Origin: Chlorophyllum brunneum
Taxonomy: Eukaryota; Basidiomycota; Agaricomycetes; Agaricales; Agaricaceae
Assembly (NCBI GenBank): GCA_963576785.1
Contig: OY756149.1
Location: 806,001-870,000, forward strand
Length of the DNA: 64,000 nucleotides
Direction: 5' to 3'
Both the position numbers and the translations under genes were made by a program. The notes beneath the pieces were generated by a model. The model was not told where the DNA came from. It saw only the letters and a list, made by a program, of their open reading frames with translations, and made no database searches. Positions 54,328-64,000 of the stretch are shown here, in pieces (the first letter of the stretch is position 1; each line of letters starts with the position of its first letter).

Positions 54328-57300
54328 TTATCCAACTCCCGTAAGCGGTGTGTTGGACTTAAACGCAAACGCAGAAGGATTGCGTTTAAGAAAACGAACA
54401 AGCTGGTCAATAGAGACCGGCAAGCCACGACGTCTCTTGTACAGAGGACAAGAGCACAAGATATGAGTGCGAGTCTCCAAAGGAGCCCCACACTCGCAGC
54501 CAGTAGGCTCTAGAGGATGGAACCGGGAGCGATACTCGCCAGTTGGAGCATGCCCGAGGATGGCACGGTTCGCTCTCGTCGCGACAGACTGAGAGGGAAA
54601 AGAAGGGAGCCACGAACCCCCGTGGAGGTACGTTGGCTGTAACAACTTGTCCTTGCTATCCTTGAGAGCAAGGAAGTTCGAACCGCGATAAGAGGAGTCC
54701 TGGAAAGTGACTTTCCAGGCCTTCTGTATAGTTGCCACGTTGATTTTACGCAGCGAGTCAATAGATGTCGCCGGACGACGTCCGGCGGCAACCTGAAGAT
54801 CGGTGGCAGATATATGCACATCCTGATGAATGGACCATTTCGCTGATGACGGAATGGACCAGAAGGTGAGGGAGCGGTCAGGGCGATCCCTGAACCATTC
54901 CAACAGAAGTCGACACACAGCCAGGGAGTGTCCCTGGCCAGAGTGTACGGACGGGTCGAGAGCTCGCTTGGCAGAGCCAATCGAGTCCGTGAAGACCGCA
55001 ATGTGTACAGCCTCAGAGACCGCCGCAGCAGTTCCCAAGGCCATACGGATAGCAAAAAGTTCAGCATCTGGGGCTGTAACCTTGCCGGCTGGGTGACGCG
55101 TTGCACGAAGCAAGCGTGTCCCCCTATAAACATGGGCAGCAGAAACTGCCTGGAAGTCCCCAACCAGCGGCAGACTTGCGTCCGTCGCTGCGTAGACAAC
55201 CTGTCTATCCTCTCGATACCCACGAAGGGTATCGTTGAGCAAATCCACCTGGCAGCCCGCAGGGTTTCCACCGAGCGAGGCGTCATATGTCTTATAAGTC
55301 ACTTGGGCCGAAAATCGGTCCAAGAGACGAGAACCTGGCGACGCCTCGAGCGCAAACGGCTCGAACGTCTCCGTTAGGTCTGGCAAACGAGAGTTTGCCT
55401 CCGTGACCGGCCCCTTGACCTTACCCGCCAGGGCGGGGGTCATAAGAGCGATCAATCTGGGGTGTGGAACACAACCCCCTATATACTGACGCCCCATAAC
55501 GGAACGAACAGGGTGATTGTCGGAAAGCGTAGCCACCCTGTGGACAGCACGGGCAGCCAACTTCCTGAGATGAAGATGGATGGGGATGAGGCCAGCTAAG
55601 GCCTCAGCTCCTCCGGTAGGACTAGTGCGAAATGCACCAGTTATCCACAATGCAGCCTTACGTTGCATAGTGTTGAGTTGTTTCAGAAGGGCCTTGTTAC
55701 GGGCCCCTTCATAAAACCAGAGTCGAAACCCATACGTAGCGATAGGCACTACACATGAGCGGTACAGAGTCCTCTTCTGAGTAGGAAGAAGGCCTCGCGA
55801 GGAGTTACCAAGCATGCCCATGGCCTTGACCGTGGACAGAGACTTAGTAGCGTAATGCCGAACGTGCTCCTTAAACGTAAGAGCGTGATCGAAGAAGAAA
55901 CCCAAGTACCTCCAGTGGATCTTGGGGCGAAGCGGAGTATCGCCGGTATGGGGAGCATACCCCAAATCTAGCGGAGGATTGTCATCTCCCCGTTTACGGG
56001 AGAAATGAAAGACTTCAGACTTGTCGTGCTCGACGGCAAGCCCAAACGCAGTAGTCAGGCGATAAATAATCTGGTATGCCTGCTTGAGGCATACCAAATT
56101 AGGTTCCCAAGTTTTAGCTTGGGCGATGACGAGGCCATCGTCGACGTATGAGAGCAGAGTGCTCCCAAGAGCGATCGCCTCCCTGTCATAAAGCTTCATG
56201 AAGGGGGCAAGATAGAGACCGGAGAGGACAGGAGAGAGCGAAGAGCCCTGACCGACCCCAACGTCCGCCGGCCTGAGATCAGACTTGTGGTCCCCCCACG
56301 CATACTGCGTAGAGTGGCCAACTAAATAAGAGGCAAAGAATCTACCCACACAGGGGTCGAATCCTTGCTTCCGTAGGATCGCCAACAACATAGAGTGGTT
56401 GAGCGAAGGAAAGAACTGAGCGATGTCAAAAGCGACAACACTAGTCTTGAGGCCCTTGGCCCACCCCGCGCGAACGATGTGGGTTAGGAGCATCCCAGCA
56501 TCATCAGTAGACCTCTGACGGATACCACCGAGCTGATTTGGATGAAAAACTCCATGTTTGACAGAGTCAAACTGGAGGCGATTCGAGATAATCTTCTCGA
56601 TGAGCTTACCGAAGGTGTTCAAGAGCACAATGGGTCTGAACGCCTTGGGCGTTGAATAGGATGGCTTGCCCGGCTTCGGTATGATAACCGACAAGCTTTC
56701 CTTGAAATGGGACAGCCAATAACCTACACTCATGCAGGCATTGGCTATCCCGATGAATAGCCGAAGGACATCAGGGTCCTCGGTGATTTCCTTGAGGTGG
56801 GTCCACGTTACGTGGTCCGGCCCCGGGGCGGACACACCCGAGCATGCGCTAAGGGCATCCATCAGCTCTAAGGCTGAAAAGTGGACCCACTCCCGAGCCG
56901 TAAGGCTGGGCAGCGGATCAAGAACGGAAACATCCACAGCTCGGCCAGAAGCCGAATTGTAGGTATTGTGGAGTGCATCCCAGAGGTCCGGGAGTGCGTG
57001 ACATGGCTCTCCATTGTACTGGATAGCCTCGCAGGGTGGAAGCTTCCGCTTTTGGACCCATTCCATAAGGTCCCACGGTCGCTTGTTCGTAGAAGCAATC
57101 TCCTCGATGCAAGCATCAAAGAAGTTGCGCTTCGCGCGCTTCTTAGCACGTCTAAAGTTAGAGTAGTCATCGTGAGAGCGAGTTTCGCGATATCTCCCGA
57201 AAGTTTCGCGGCATTCCTGGTTCCACCAGGGTTTAGAGCGGCGAGTGATCATGATGTCCACTGCATGGGCTTCCCACGCGGTGGAAAAGGCCTCTGCCAC

Positions 57301-58200
57301 GGCGTGAACCGCAGCCTCAACCTCATCAGCAGTGGTAGGTTCCGGAAGTCTAGCTACTTCACGGAGGTCCCGAATAATATCAGTGAGGAAGAGCGCTACC
57401 TCTTCGCCACCATCATGCGGCAGGGTTTTCCTGTGAGTCTCCACTATCGTGGGAGTGACTGGCAACGTCAGAACCAGTGGAACGTGGTCTGACGGACCCC
57501 TAAGGGAGTAATCCAACCGGGGTCTATGGGAGATAGACAGGTCTGATTGAACAAATGCAAGATCAATGACCGACGGACAAAGATCTTCATTGTGTGGAAT
57601 GTGAGTAGGCCCAGGCTCGACCGGAAGGGCGAGGTCTAGACCGATGTCTGTCCCGATGGAGATCAGAGACTGCGCGGTACCTGAGTGGGAACCATAATTC
57701 GGGTCCCATCGCTCAGAATGGCAATTGAAATCGCCGCCCATATAGACATGTCTGGGCAATGTAGCAGCCCGGTCCACAAGGAACCGTATTGCTGTGTGCT
57801 CCGAATCAGAGTAAACGTTCATGAGATTCAGGGTCCCGCCCCCCAAAAAGAGGGAGAGAACCATGATGTCACGGTGATTGATGAGATCCGTCCGGTAGGA
57901 CGGCCTCAAAGAAGACAACCGGTTATGGACAAATGTCATAACCCGTGGGTCAGAGCCAGGCTCCGGGGCCCGAACCATGCACAGCCACTCGGGATGCTTG
58001 GGGGCACCAATAACGTCGTCCCCCTCAACAGAAGTCGTGGAGGGAGCGGATCTAATGAACCGCCAGGGAGGTTCTTGAATAAAGAGAATATCAAAGAGAT
58101 CTTTGAGGTCCTCAAGTAAAGTGTCCAATAAATCATAATTTTTATTTAAGTTCTGTTGGTACACACGGAGACTTCGTAATTCTAGAGGTCGCCTATTCAT
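54328..58200 (-). CDS. LINE-A ORF2, endonuclease-reverse transcriptase-RNase H
   Basis: 1290 residues from the ATG at 58200-58198, which overlaps the ORF1 stop by 8 bases; an in-frame TTG two codons upstream is not needed. Domains: APE endonuclease about 10-240 (FIQEPPWRF with QEP at 42-44, GGDFN 155-159, GPSDHVPL); RT about 470-780 (FDIAQFFPSL, GQGSSLSPVLSG, YVDD at 685-688, LGFFFDHALTF); RNase H about 1000-1140 (AATDASLPLVGDF with D1007, DAELFAI, VFTDSIGSA); C-terminal CECGAPLETRTHILCSC with cysteines 1235 and 1237. It is the same length as LINE-B ORF2 within a few residues, and the frame is fully open. It would act in the nucleus in target-primed reverse transcription. Confidence 0.93.
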   Translation of the reverse strand: MNRRPLELRSLRVYQQNLNKNYDLLDTLLEDLKDLFDILFIQEPPWRFIRSAPSTTSVEGDDVIGAPKHPEWLCMVRAPEPGSDPRVMTFVHNRLSSLRPSYRTDLINHRDIMVLSLFLGGGTLNLMNVYSDSEHTAIRFLVDRAATLPRHVYMGGDFNCHSERWDPNYGSHSGTAQSLISIGTDIGLDLALPVEPGPTHIPHNEDLCPSVIDLAFVQSDLSISHRPRLDYSLRGPSDHVPLVLTLPVTPTIVETHRKTLPHDGGEEVALFLTDIIRDLREVARLPEPTTADEVEAAVHAVAEAFSTAWEAHAVDIMITRRSKPWWNQECRETFGRYRETRSHDDYSNFRRAKKRAKRNFFDACIEEIASTNKRPWDLMEWVQKRKLPPCEAIQYNGEPCHALPDLWDALHNTYNSASGRAVDVSVLDPLPSLTAREWVHFSALELMDALSACSGVSAPGPDHVTWTHLKEITEDPDVLRLFIGIANACMSVGYWLSHFKESLSVIIPKPGKPSYSTPKAFRPIVLLNTFGKLIEKIISNRLQFDSVKHGVFHPNQLGGIRQRSTDDAGMLLTHIVRAGWAKGLKTSVVAFDIAQFFPSLNHSMLLAILRKQGFDPCVGRFFASYLVGHSTQYAWGDHKSDLRPADVGVGQGSSLSPVLSGLYLAPFMKLYDREAIALGSTLLSYVDDGLVIAQAKTWEPNLVCLKQAYQIIYRLTTAFGLAVEHDKSEVFHFSRKRGDDNPPLDLGYAPHTGDTPLRPKIHWRYLGFFFDHALTFKEHVRHYATKSLSTVKAMGMLGNSSRGLLPTQKRTLYRSCVVPIATYGFRLWFYEGARNKALLKQLNTMQRKAALWITGAFRTSPTGGAEALAGLIPIHLHLRKLAARAVHRVATLSDNHPVRSVMGRQYIGGCVPHPRLIALMTPALAGKVKGPVTEANSRLPDLTETFEPFALEASPGSRLLDRFSAQVTYKTYDASLGGNPAGCQVDLLNDTLRGYREDRQVVYAATDASLPLVGDFQAVSAAHVYRGTRLLRATRHPAGKVTAPDAELFAIRMALGTAAAVSEAVHIAVFTDSIGSAKRALDPSVHSGQGHSLAVCRLLLEWFRDRPDRSLTFWSIPSSAKWSIHQDVHISATDLQVAAGRRPATSIDSLRKINVATIQKAWKVTFQDSSYRGSNFLALKDSKDKLLQPTYLHGGSWLPSFPSQSVATRANRAILGHAPTGEYRSRFHPLEPTGCECGAPLETRTHILCSCPLYKRRRGLPVSIDQLVRFLKRNPSAFAFKSNTPLTGVG

Positions 58201-60157
58201 TGGCAAGCTGTAGAGTACGAGGGTTGGTGAGGGGAGATCGCCGTCGAAGACGGTTGTTACTCACCTCGCGATAAAACTTCTTAATCTTCTCGGGTTCAAA
58301 CCGAGCGTCAAAGAACTTGCACTTCTTCGAGGTCGTATGGTGGGGACCCCGACAGTTGAGACAACGCGGCGTATGAGGACAAGGCTCATCCGCCGGTGTG
58401 GGAGGAATAGGGGGCTGCACATTGGAGTTACCCTTGCAGTGCCCACAAAGAGTTCGGTGATGCTCCTCGCGATGAGGACCACCACAGGTCGGGCATTTCA
58501 AGGCCTGCGCCTTGCAGAATTGCATGGGATGGCCCCAATGAAAGCATCGCTTACACTGAGACACCCCCGGGGAGGCTGCGGATGGCCTGATAGAGCAGGC
58601 ATATCCACCGATATGGAGCGACTTCTTGAGAAGGAGATTCGCCCGCTGACCCTTCTGAGAGTCATGGATATTGAAGTACACCGTGGCGGTATCAGACGCC
58701 TCGGAGTTCCTCGAAATACGGGGGGGCCCCGTTAACGTGAACAGGTCAGAAAACGCAGTGCGCTTCATGATCTGTTCGATTTCGAATGAGGACCAGCGAG
58801 TCTCGCCTATCCTGAAGAAAGGGACGTCGATGACCTTGAGGTAGGACTTCGACTGAGGAAGGCCCACTGTAAACACAGTTCCCTGAGGGACGGCCTTCGA
58901 GATCCACGTCCTGGCGACCTCGAGGTCAGCAGGGGTGGGGACAGCGTTGGTACGCAGAGCAAAGCCCCCATACTCGGCAGAGGTAGACTCTACTCGAATG
59001 TGGAGACGTGAGTCCACGAAGCCACGGTTAACCATGGTTTCGAGGTGGAACGAGGAGACTTCGGGAGTAGCCTCGAAGTCAACGATTAACTGGCGCCGTG
59101 AGGGGCCAGCGGTGGTCATCCTGGGCCTCTTACTAGAAGCTTTGGACTTAGGAGGAGAGGCTTGCTCGCCCATGGCAAGAATCCTGTCCGGAGGAAGCGA
59201 GGGGAACATTTGTGCAAGCTGCACAACGGTCCCCGACGCCGTAGTGGCCTTCCCCTTCCCTTTCGGTTTGGGGACAGGCTCCTTAGCTACCGCAGAGAAC
59301 GTTCTCTTGTTCCCTGGCTTGGCGGCTGGAGTAGACGGAGTGGGAGGAGCCACCGGCTTGCGCTGGTAGGCCCCTCTGCCCGCAAGAGGAGACGGTCCCA
59401 CCCCTCCGGGGCGGGACCCGCTGGGAGCACCCTCTGGACCCGGCATCGGAACGTCAGGGTCCTGGGGGGGGGGTCCAGCCTGGGGAGGCTGGGGAGTAGC
59501 TCAAGCTCTCGGTACTGGAGGAGTACGGGGAGCAGGAGGTGGAGGGGCGGGAGCGGCGGGGGCCAGACCCATAGATGCGCTTAGGACGGTGCCAACAGTA
59601 GGCATCCCAAAGCCAAGTTCGACAGTGGACCATCCACTGTCGTCGATAGCCTTACACAACCGAATGATCGATCGTGCAAGGGGGTAGACCGACTTTCCCG
59701 GGAGGGTAGTCCAGTCGATATTCTCCACCGTCTTGTTAAGGAAGGTGGAGATGATGTCCAGCGAGTCCGAGGCCGCTTCGAGGTCCCCTGCAACACTTTC
59801 GACAGTGTTCAGAAGATGGCAGGAGTACGGGGACGCAGAGCTGGAGGAGGAGGGCGCAGGGCTAGGTGCGCTGGGGGTAGGACCCCTAGGGGGAGTCATG
59901 GGATCTTTGTCGAACCCTCCTAACTCGCCAAAATCCTCCACAGCGGGCCCAGGCGATGGCGAGGTTGCGCGTGAGGGGTTGCGTGAACCCCTCCTACCGG
60001 TGGGAGTTCGGAGAATGTCAGGCGGCCCTCTAGAACGACTAGATTCGCGCTGACGACGGATAGGTCCCGTTGAGGACCCACGGATGGTATCGAGAGTGTC
60101 GGGGGACTCAGGGACTTGGCGCCCGGTCCCCCCGCCGAATGGGTGTTGCGATGACAT
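58193..60157 (-). pseudogene. LINE-A ORF1, gag-like, one premature stop
   Basis: 655 codons in one frame from ATG (60157-60155, MSSQHPFGGG) to TAG (58195-58193). A single TGA at 59503-59501 (codon 219) interrupts it; the A6 copy has CGA there, so a C-to-T change at a CpG explains it. A Met codon soon after (59446) would allow only an N-terminally shortened protein. Regions: Ser/Pro-rich N-terminus; helical segment around 100-160 (LDIISTFLNKTVENIDWTTL); Pro-rich linker; conserved domain around 360-500 (TVFTVGLPQSKSYLKVIDV); CCHC knuckle CKRCFHWGHPMQFC; distal cysteine motifs. By family knowledge it is an RNA-binding nucleocapsid-like protein. Confidence 0.9.
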
Positions 60158-60284
60158 GCGGGAGAGCCGCGGGTGTATTCCTAGAAGACTAGGACACCGA
60201 AACAAGCGAGTACAATGGTTAGGACGATGAGGACGATTTGTTTACGCTTGTTTACTGGTGGGAGTACCAAATCAAGAAGCGTTG
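60158..60284 (-). promoter_or_regulatory. LINE-A 5' UTR, presumed internal promoter
   Basis: 127 bp starting CAACGCTTCTTGATTTGG (CATCGCTTCTTG in copy A1) and leading to the ORF1 ATG. The start position is fixed by the target duplication. Seventeen of the first 20 bases after the initial C (using A1) match the 5' end of module X, and the start also matches LINE-B. Confidence 0.6.
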
Positions 60285-60299
60285 TAGGAGTTTGCCTGC

Positions 60300-60318
60300 A
60301 AGGGACTCCATGTACAGG
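60300..60318 (+). repeat. 3' end of module X8
   Basis: The last bases of X8 (AGGGACTCCATGTACAG) after the LINE-A insertion; the joint to LINE-A follows. Confidence 0.8.
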
Positions 60319-60462
60319 TTCCCTCTTAGTCTATTGCAACGAGGGCAAATCATGCCATTCTTGGGCACGCACCAACCAGCGAGTATCGCTCCCGGTTTCA
60401 TCCTCTAGAGCCTATTGGCTGCGAGTGTGGGGCTCCTTTGGAGACTTGCACTCATGTCTTGT
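60319..60462 (+). pseudogene. LINE-A ORF2 C-terminal snippet (X8 chimera tail)
   Basis: 144 bp of LINE-A ORF2 near its end (FPLSLLQRGQIMPF-like, then CECGAPLETCTHVLY), sense strand, joined to the 3' end of X8 and cut by the 5' end of X9. It is both the LINE part of an X8-LINE-A chimera and the probable target of X9. Confidence 0.75.
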
Positions 60463-61602
60463 ACATTGCTCCTTGACTTGTTACCACCATCACTTTTCCA
60501 CTTCCCTTTCCTCATCACACCATTTGTTTCTCGGGCTCTCTCTCATGGGCCTGGGTCTTTTCTGAGCCTTTGCTGGCTGTAGGGGGGCAGTCTGTGTGGC
60601 AACGTTACTTGGTCGATGGGCGGCATGCCCTTGGTAAAGGCGATTAAAGGTGGGTATATCTCCACCATTCATCTGACTGATGCCTATACGCACAGATCGA
60701 CAAGGCGGCCCCTTGGTAAAGGGTCTTAAAGGCTGGGATACTGGCCACCTCGCTCACTTGCGCTCGCTGGGTCGTTAGTGGTGGCAGCCCTTCTACCAAT
60801 TAGATGGGCTTGCAGTCCTGTACAGGGTTCACATGTGGGTTTTTACCCCTGCTGCAGGTCAAGTCTGGCTAGTATCTCAAGGCTGGACTATACTGGCTGA
60901 CAACGGACATCCAGGCCCACCCCCAATCGTGCTTGCACGTCGGTGGGGAGTGTGCTGAAAAAAGCTGCCCTATCAGACCTGAAAGGGACTGAAAGGATAG
61001 GGGACAATAATAGGGGGAACGGAGTGATAACAAGCCAACCAAAAGGACAGGCCACCCTCCACCAGTGTCGCCATGCCTTCAGGAACCCCTCTGGGGGGGT
61101 AGCGCCTGGTCATCAGTAGGGATATGCCAAACTCCCGGGCACGGGCAGGTTCGGGTTGACTTGGGGAAACTCGGGTTGATTAGCACCTGTTCCACGGAAT
61201 GCTTAAGTAATCCGTTCCGCGGGTTGCTTAGGTAATCCAATGTGAACACCACCCTGGTAGCGCCCCCTGCGAGACGGAGATCCCCGCCAGTATTAGCATG
61301 CAGATCCACACCCAAAGACAAGTTGCCTCCTCTGGGGGTAGGGCATAGTGAAAGCAGCTGCGGGGGAACGGGAAGCTAGTCCAGGGGTCGTGCCTTGGAG
61401 GTACGCCTTCGTGGCCTCTGCCTGCCCAACTAGTGGACCGTAGCAGACCGTTTACTGGGAGCACGCTGGAAAAAGCCACCCGGTTACCGAGAAGGAGCCG
61501 CCCGGCTTGAGAGGTCAAAATCCTCTGTTGGTGGGTCCCCGTGAAGATCGGGGTGTACCCATTTGAGTTGTTACCACGCGAGAGGTCTGGTTTTGGGGTG
61601 GC
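60463..61602 (+). repeat. Module X, copy X9 (alpha type, 3' truncated)
   Basis: Starts ACATTGCTCCTTGACTTG and runs to TTTTGGGGTGGC, where a LINE-B poly(T) begins. About 300 bp of the module 3' end are missing or beyond the window. Blocks GCTGAAAAAAGCTGCC (about 60954) and GCTGGAAAAAGCCACC (about 61466). Confidence 0.85.
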
Positions 61603-63685
61603 TTTTTTTTTTTTTTTTTTCTTCATGGCCTAAGGCCGATTTATTACGCGGCGCTCGAACACAGCCCGCGGCCGGAATACAAATGAGTACTCTAGCGGGT
61701 ATCTACGGAGAAATAGTAACTATGCCCTACCAAGCAAAAGTACCGTTGCCCAAAACCAACGGTAGGAGGAATTGCGTCCTACTCCCGAGCCCGGAGGGCA
61801 AAGGGAGTGGACACCAGAGGAGGCGAGTGGGCAGGGAGATCCCCCAACCAGCAATCCAGTCCGAAGACCAGGCCCAGTCAGTAGGTGTTAATTCACTGTA
61901 AATGCCCAGCAGTGGAGACGTACCCAGTTACTAGCCCAGCTAGGCCCCAACTCCCTCTTACTAAAACCCAGTCCCCCAGCCACGGTCACCCTTGCCAAAG
62001 TAATTGACCGCACCATTTGTGTGGCTATCGGCATCTTCACCACACCTAGTCGCTGTAGGGTCCAGGTCCATTCATCGGTCATCGAAACGGTCACCAAGTC
62101 TTCGCCAGGGGCCACTGGTGCCGGACAATAACCCACCCACCCTGAGCCAGTTATCCAATTCCCTGGGGAATGGATGGGAAAGCGAACGCCTGGGGGTTCG
62201 CTTTCAAGAACTTGACAAGGGCACCTGGCGTAGCAGGGTACCCCGGAGAGGTGTCAAACCGACTGCAGTTGGTAAGAATATGCACACGAGACTCGAAAGG
62301 AGCCCTGCATGGACACCAGAATGGTTCATCCTGGAAGAACCAAGACCTGTAGGCCCCGATAGGCACATGGTTGAGTATAACCCTACACATGTGGGCGGAC
62401 AGTGAGTTGGACTCTGCTGCGGTGGAGGGCAGCCACAAACCTCCATGGAGGTAGGTGGGCTGGAGGGGCTTACTGTTACGCCCTTCGAGAGCCATGAACT
62501 GGCTACCCGAGTAAGTAGAATCCTGGAATCGAGTGATCCAGGCATCCTGGCAGGATTTGACAACCCTCTGACGAAGGGAGTCAAGGGAGGTCTGCGGACG
62601 GGAACCTGCAGTGACCTGAAGTTCGGTGCAGTATTGGTGTACGGTACAGTGAATGGCCCACTTCTCCGAAGAGAAGGTGTGCCAGATGTGAATGGAGCAT
62701 TCGGGGCGGCCCTCGAACCACTCCATGAGAGCGTTGCACACGGCAAGTGAATGAGCCTGACCTGAGTGAACGGAAGGGTCCACCGCTCTCTTGGCCAAGC
62801 CAAGGGAGTCAGTGAACAAGACAATGGAGTCACAATCAGGAAAGCTGGTGGCCTTTCCAATTGCAATCCGGATAGCGTACAGCTCAGCATCAGGAGCCGT
62901 CACTCGACCTGCCGCATGCCTTGTCTGAAAGACACGCCAGCCCGACTGGTAGATATGGGCAGCAGAGACTGCCTGGAATTCCCCACAGCGGTAGACTAGC
63001 GTCTGTGGCCACAGTGAGAACCCGAGGGTTGGCATTGGCACGGTCCAGGGTGCTATTCAGATGCCTTATATGCACAGCTCTCTCGTTACATGAGCGAGGA
63101 GAGTCGTGGAAGGAGACCTGGGCCGCAAAGCAGTCCAGGAGACGGTGACCAGGCTGAGCCACTGCAGAGCAGGGGTCAAACTGTTCAGTAAGGGATGGGA
63201 GCACGGAAACAGCTTCCATAAGGGAACCCTTGACCCGTCCGACAAGACGGTCAGGCAGGAGGGAGATGGAGAGAGGGTGCGGGGGGGCACCCTTGGCATT
63301 CGGACGATCGAGGAGGGATCGAAGAGGGTGAGTATCGGAGAGGGTGGAGAGATGGTAGTTCGCTCTTGAGGCCAACTTCTTCAGATGGAGGTGGATGGGG
63401 ATGAGGCCAGCGAGGGCCTCAGTGCTGCCAGATGGGGAGGTGCGGAATGCACCAGTGATCCACAATGCAGCCTTGTGTTGCATAGTGTTTAGGGATTTGA
63501 TGAGGCCCTTACACCGAGCCTTATCAAAATACCACAGATGGAAGCCATATGTCGCGATAGGCACAACACATGACCTGAAGAGGAGCCGCTTCTGCCTGGG
63601 GGTCAGACCGCGGGAGGAGTTACCCAGCATCCCCATTGCTTTCATGGTGGAGAGGGCTTTGGTAGAATAATGTCGAACATGTTCC
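61603..63685 (-). mobile_element. LINE-B, 5'-truncated, inserted in X9
   Basis: Poly(T) 61603-61620, LINE-B 3' UTR to 62150, then ORF2 up to the late RT region. It is cut at 63685 by the poly(T) of another LINE-B, so its 5' side and its target duplication are outside the window. Confidence 0.88.
62151..63685 (-). pseudogene. LINE-B ORF2 3' part, frameshifted
   Basis: From GMLGNSSRGLTPRQK in late RT through RNase H to the TAA (62153-62151). A small deletion near 62985 (ATDASLPLWG, then shift) breaks the frame inside the first RNase H motif. The rest (DAELYAIRIAIGK, LFTDSLGLAKRA, CPCRAPFESRVHILTNC) is readable. CPCG has become CPCR. Confidence 0.85.
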
Positions 63686-64000
63686 TTTTTTTTTTTTTTG
63701 GATCATGGCCTAGGGCCAATTTATTACGCGGCGCTCGAACACAGCCCGCGGCCGGGATACAAAAGAGTAAACTAGCGGGTATCTACGGAGAAAATGGTAA
63801 CTACGCCCTACCAAGCAGACGTACCGTTGCCCGAGACCAACGGTAGGAGGAACTGCGACCTACTCCCGAGCTCGAAGGGCGAGGGGGTGGATGCTAGAGG
63901 AGGCGAATGGGCAGGAAGGTCCCCCAACCAGCGACCCAGTCCAAAGACCAGGCCCGGTCAGTAGGTGTTGATTCACTGTAAATGCCCGGCGGTGGAGACG
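63686..64000 (-). mobile_element. LINE-B 3' end, continues past the window
   Basis: Poly(T) 63686-63699, then the LINE-B 3' UTR on the minus strand with the GGCCTAGGGCC region and TTTATT (reverse of AATAAA). No coding part is reached before 64000. Its 3' UTR is closest to that of the intact LINE-B (shared GGCCCTAGGCC type), suggesting a young copy. Confidence 0.85.

Larger units (their letters stand above)
54019..60284 (-). mobile_element. Full-length LINE-A
   Basis: Complete 6.27-kb element on the minus strand: 5' UTR 60158-60284, ORF1 58193-60157 (one stop), ORF2 54328-58200 (open), 3' UTR and poly(A) (poly-T 54019-54041). Flanked by a perfect 15-bp duplication inside module X8. With one stop in ORF1 and an otherwise complete machinery, it is young. 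It serves as the reference for LINE-A. Confidence 0.93.

Noticed and set aside
1..64000. Host protein-coding genes, LTR elements, rRNA or CRISPR arrays
   Set aside because: Every long frame and every long non-coding stretch could be assigned to LINE-A, LINE-B or X/X'. No long terminal repeats, rRNA cores or regularly spaced direct repeats were seen.

Overview
This window is a eukaryotic heterochromatin-like block built almost entirely from nested non-LTR retrotransposons (LINEs). I find no host gene, rRNA, CRISPR or bacterial feature. Two LINE families are present. LINE-A is about 6.27 kb (complete copy 54019-60284, minus strand). LINE-B is about 6.52 kb (complete, open copy 25294-31814, plus strand). 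Each has a gag-like ORF1 with a CCHC zinc knuckle and an ORF2 of about 1290 residues. ORF2 carries an APE-type endonuclease, a reverse transcriptase (YVDD), an RNase H and a C-terminal CxC...HxxxxC motif, and the element ends in a 3' poly(A). This architecture fits the Tad1/I-like group. Together with heavy CpG-to-TpG decay, the protein style suggests a TE-rich basidiomycete fungus. The organism is an inference; the LINE identity is not.

The third component is a non-coding module of about 1.42 kb, called X here. It occurs nine times, whole or partial, plus one diverged relative (X') that begins with a tRNA-like Pol III promoter. X has a constant 5' end and a constant 3' end (...TACGCGGG or a variant). 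Its 3' end is joined directly to differently 5'-truncated LINE-A or LINE-B sequence that runs to a poly(A). Three such X-LINE chimeras are bracketed by target-site duplications (TSDs), so they were inserted as single units. This parallels the MINE (WEIRD+MGL) elements of Magnaporthe. In addition, the first ~20 bases of X resemble the 5' ends of both LINE families.

Layout. 1-4676: X1, LINE-A pieces, X2 and a LINE-B tail. 4677-12746: a full-5'-end LINE-A (A1, minus) broken by a LINE-A insertion and a LINE-B patch. 12747-15846: two LINE-A 3' halves (A2, A3). 15847-33972: a 5'-inverted LINE-A (A4) that hosts three LINE-B insertions, one of which contains an X-LINE-A chimera; the youngest is the intact LINE-B. 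33973-43183: a LINE-A (A5, minus) that hosts an X'-LINE-A chimera, which in turn hosts an X-LINE-A chimera with a complete ORF2. 43184-49389: an X fragment and a nearly full LINE-A (A6). 49390-52892: a LINE-B tail, X7-LINE-A and a 200-N assembly gap. 52893-61602: X8, interrupted by the full-length LINE-A, then X9. 61603-64000: two LINE-B copies on the minus strand.

Functionally, LINE-B could encode active machinery. LINE-A has an open ORF2 but one stop in ORF1. X and X' look like non-autonomous passengers of these LINE reverse transcriptases. All other copies are decaying, mainly by CGA-to-TGA stops and loss of the RT catalytic aspartates at CpG sites.
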